Source: Deltaproteobacteria bacterium (lineage in GTDB: Bacteria; Desulfobacterota; JADFVX01). Taken from it: a DNA stretch of 42,772 nt. Position numbers and translations under genes: made by a program. This document shows, piece by piece, positions 42,333-42,772 of this stretch (its first letter is position 1; every line of letters starts with the position of its first letter). The stretch spans positions 1-42,772 of the forward strand of contig JAOUBX010000037.1 of assembly GCA_029860075.1 (NCBI GenBank), given 5' to 3'. A model generated the notes under the pieces. That model ran no database searches. It saw only the letters and a program-made list of their open reading frames with translations, and was not told the DNA's origin.

Positions 42333-42360
42333 TTGAAAAAAAAGGTCGTTTAGGTATAAT
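42333..42360 (+). promoter_or_regulatory. sigma70-type promoter of the last gene
   Basis: -35 TTGAAA (42333-42338) and a perfect -10 TATAAT (42355-42360) are 16 bases apart, about 85 bases before the secreted-protein start. Confidence 0.6.
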
Positions 42361-42447
42361 TTAGGTAATTAAAATAAAATAATATTTGCAGTAACTTATG
42401 ATAAAAGTTACTATGTGCAAGCCTCGAAAATGGAAGACAATTGTCAT

Positions 42448-42772
42448 ATGGTTGGCTTTTTACGAAAATTCGCTAAAAAAATTGTATTTATTGTCTGCCT
42501 TTTACTTCCTTTCTTTTTGAATTACGACTCCCATGCAATAGATAAAATTGAAGAGAACCATGGTGTTTTAGATATTTCTCTCCTAAAGAGGATCAAGGAA
42601 CCTTTTGAAATAGAATCTTACAAGGTTATTCTCGATGGTAAGGTTGTTTTGAGGAATGTTATCGGTGATAAAGAGCTATATGGCACAACAATCGATAATA
42701 TTCCTGCAGGAAGCCATAAAATACTGGTTAAAGCCGTTTATTCCGGATCAGGGTACGGGATAAACGGCTTTA
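42448..42772 (+). CDS. secreted protein of unknown function (cut by right edge)
   Basis: From ATG 42448 the frame is open to the window end (108 codons). It begins with a basic MVGFLRKFAKK and a hydrophobic segment (about residues 10-25), giving a signal peptide with cleavage near DSHA-IDK. The mature part contains YKVILDGKVVLRNVIGD and TIDNIPAGSHKILVKAVY, a pattern like PEGA or similar small beta-sandwich domains in which a short sequence decorates a surface protein. An upstream ATG at 42430 is also in frame. No clear ribosome site is seen. The family is not identified. Confidence 0.65.
   Translation, partial: MVGFLRKFAKKIVFIVCLLLPFFLNYDSHAIDKIEENHGVLDISLLKRIKEPFEIESYKVILDGKVVLRNVIGDKELYGTTIDNIPAGSHKILVKAVYSGSGYGINGF

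Noticed and set aside
1-42772. tRNA, rRNA, CRISPR arrays, insertion sequences, integrases and phage genes
   Set aside because: None could be recognised by motif or repeat pattern on either strand.

Overview
The window looks like a chromosomal segment of a Gram-negative, probably anaerobic or metal/sulfur-respiring deltaproteobacterium-like organism (Desulfobacterota/Desulfuromonadota in the broad sense). The reasons are very large multiheme c-type cytochromes with a cytochrome b partner, a trpB-trpA/accD arrangement, a CheA with extra HPt and MshEN-like segments, lipoproteins, and an outer-membrane beta-barrel. No rRNA, tRNA, CRISPR array, insertion sequence or phage gene was seen, so most of the window reads as core or stable accessory chromosome.

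Layout. (1) 1-3367, minus strand: a short fatty-acid/polyketide-like operon of 3-oxoacyl-ACP reductase, beta-ketoacyl synthase and a phytoene-desaturase-like FAD oxidoreductase cut by the left edge, with a good sigma70-type promoter. (2) 3576-11539, minus strand: an electron-transfer operon of an 8-heme membrane-anchored cytochrome c, a diheme-type cytochrome b, an unlisted 41-residue single-helix membrane protein, a triheme membrane cytochrome, an intrinsic terminator, an NHL beta-propeller, and a 28-heme secreted cytochrome built from tandem tetraheme repeats. A consensus promoter and two phased palindromes lie upstream. (3) 11708-19284: a rhodanese, the methyltransferase MnmD, two lipoproteins (one with a single C-terminal heme site) flanking leuB, then clpS-clpA-aat, a compact bacterial N-degron pathway. 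(4) 19299-25185, minus strand: a cyclase-family hydrolase and gluconokinase, then trpB-trpA-Crp-type regulator-metallo-beta-lactamase-fold phosphodiesterase-like gene-accD.

(5) 25610-40068, plus strand: a 14-gene chemosensory cluster, the most interesting part of the window. Alongside ordinary cheY, cheA, cheW, mcp, cheR, cheD and cheB it carries two proteins with a CheZ-like D-I-T-x-Q motif and acidic C-terminal ELF tails. Each is next to a STAS-domain protein. The cluster also holds a histidine-kinase-like protein whose phosphoacceptor His is replaced by Asn, a second CheD whose catalytic Cys is replaced by Gly, and an outer-membrane porin. No flagellar gene is in the window, so the output could be motility or another function. 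(6) 40168-42162 is uvrB, followed by an AU-rich, possibly structured leader and the start of a secreted protein cut by the right edge.

Non-ATG starts are common here (GTG for clpS, STAS1 and the 341-residue CheZ-like protein; TTG for trpA and cheB), and several starts were moved to match Shine-Dalgarno sites. All assignments come from reading motifs in the sequence; no database search was run.
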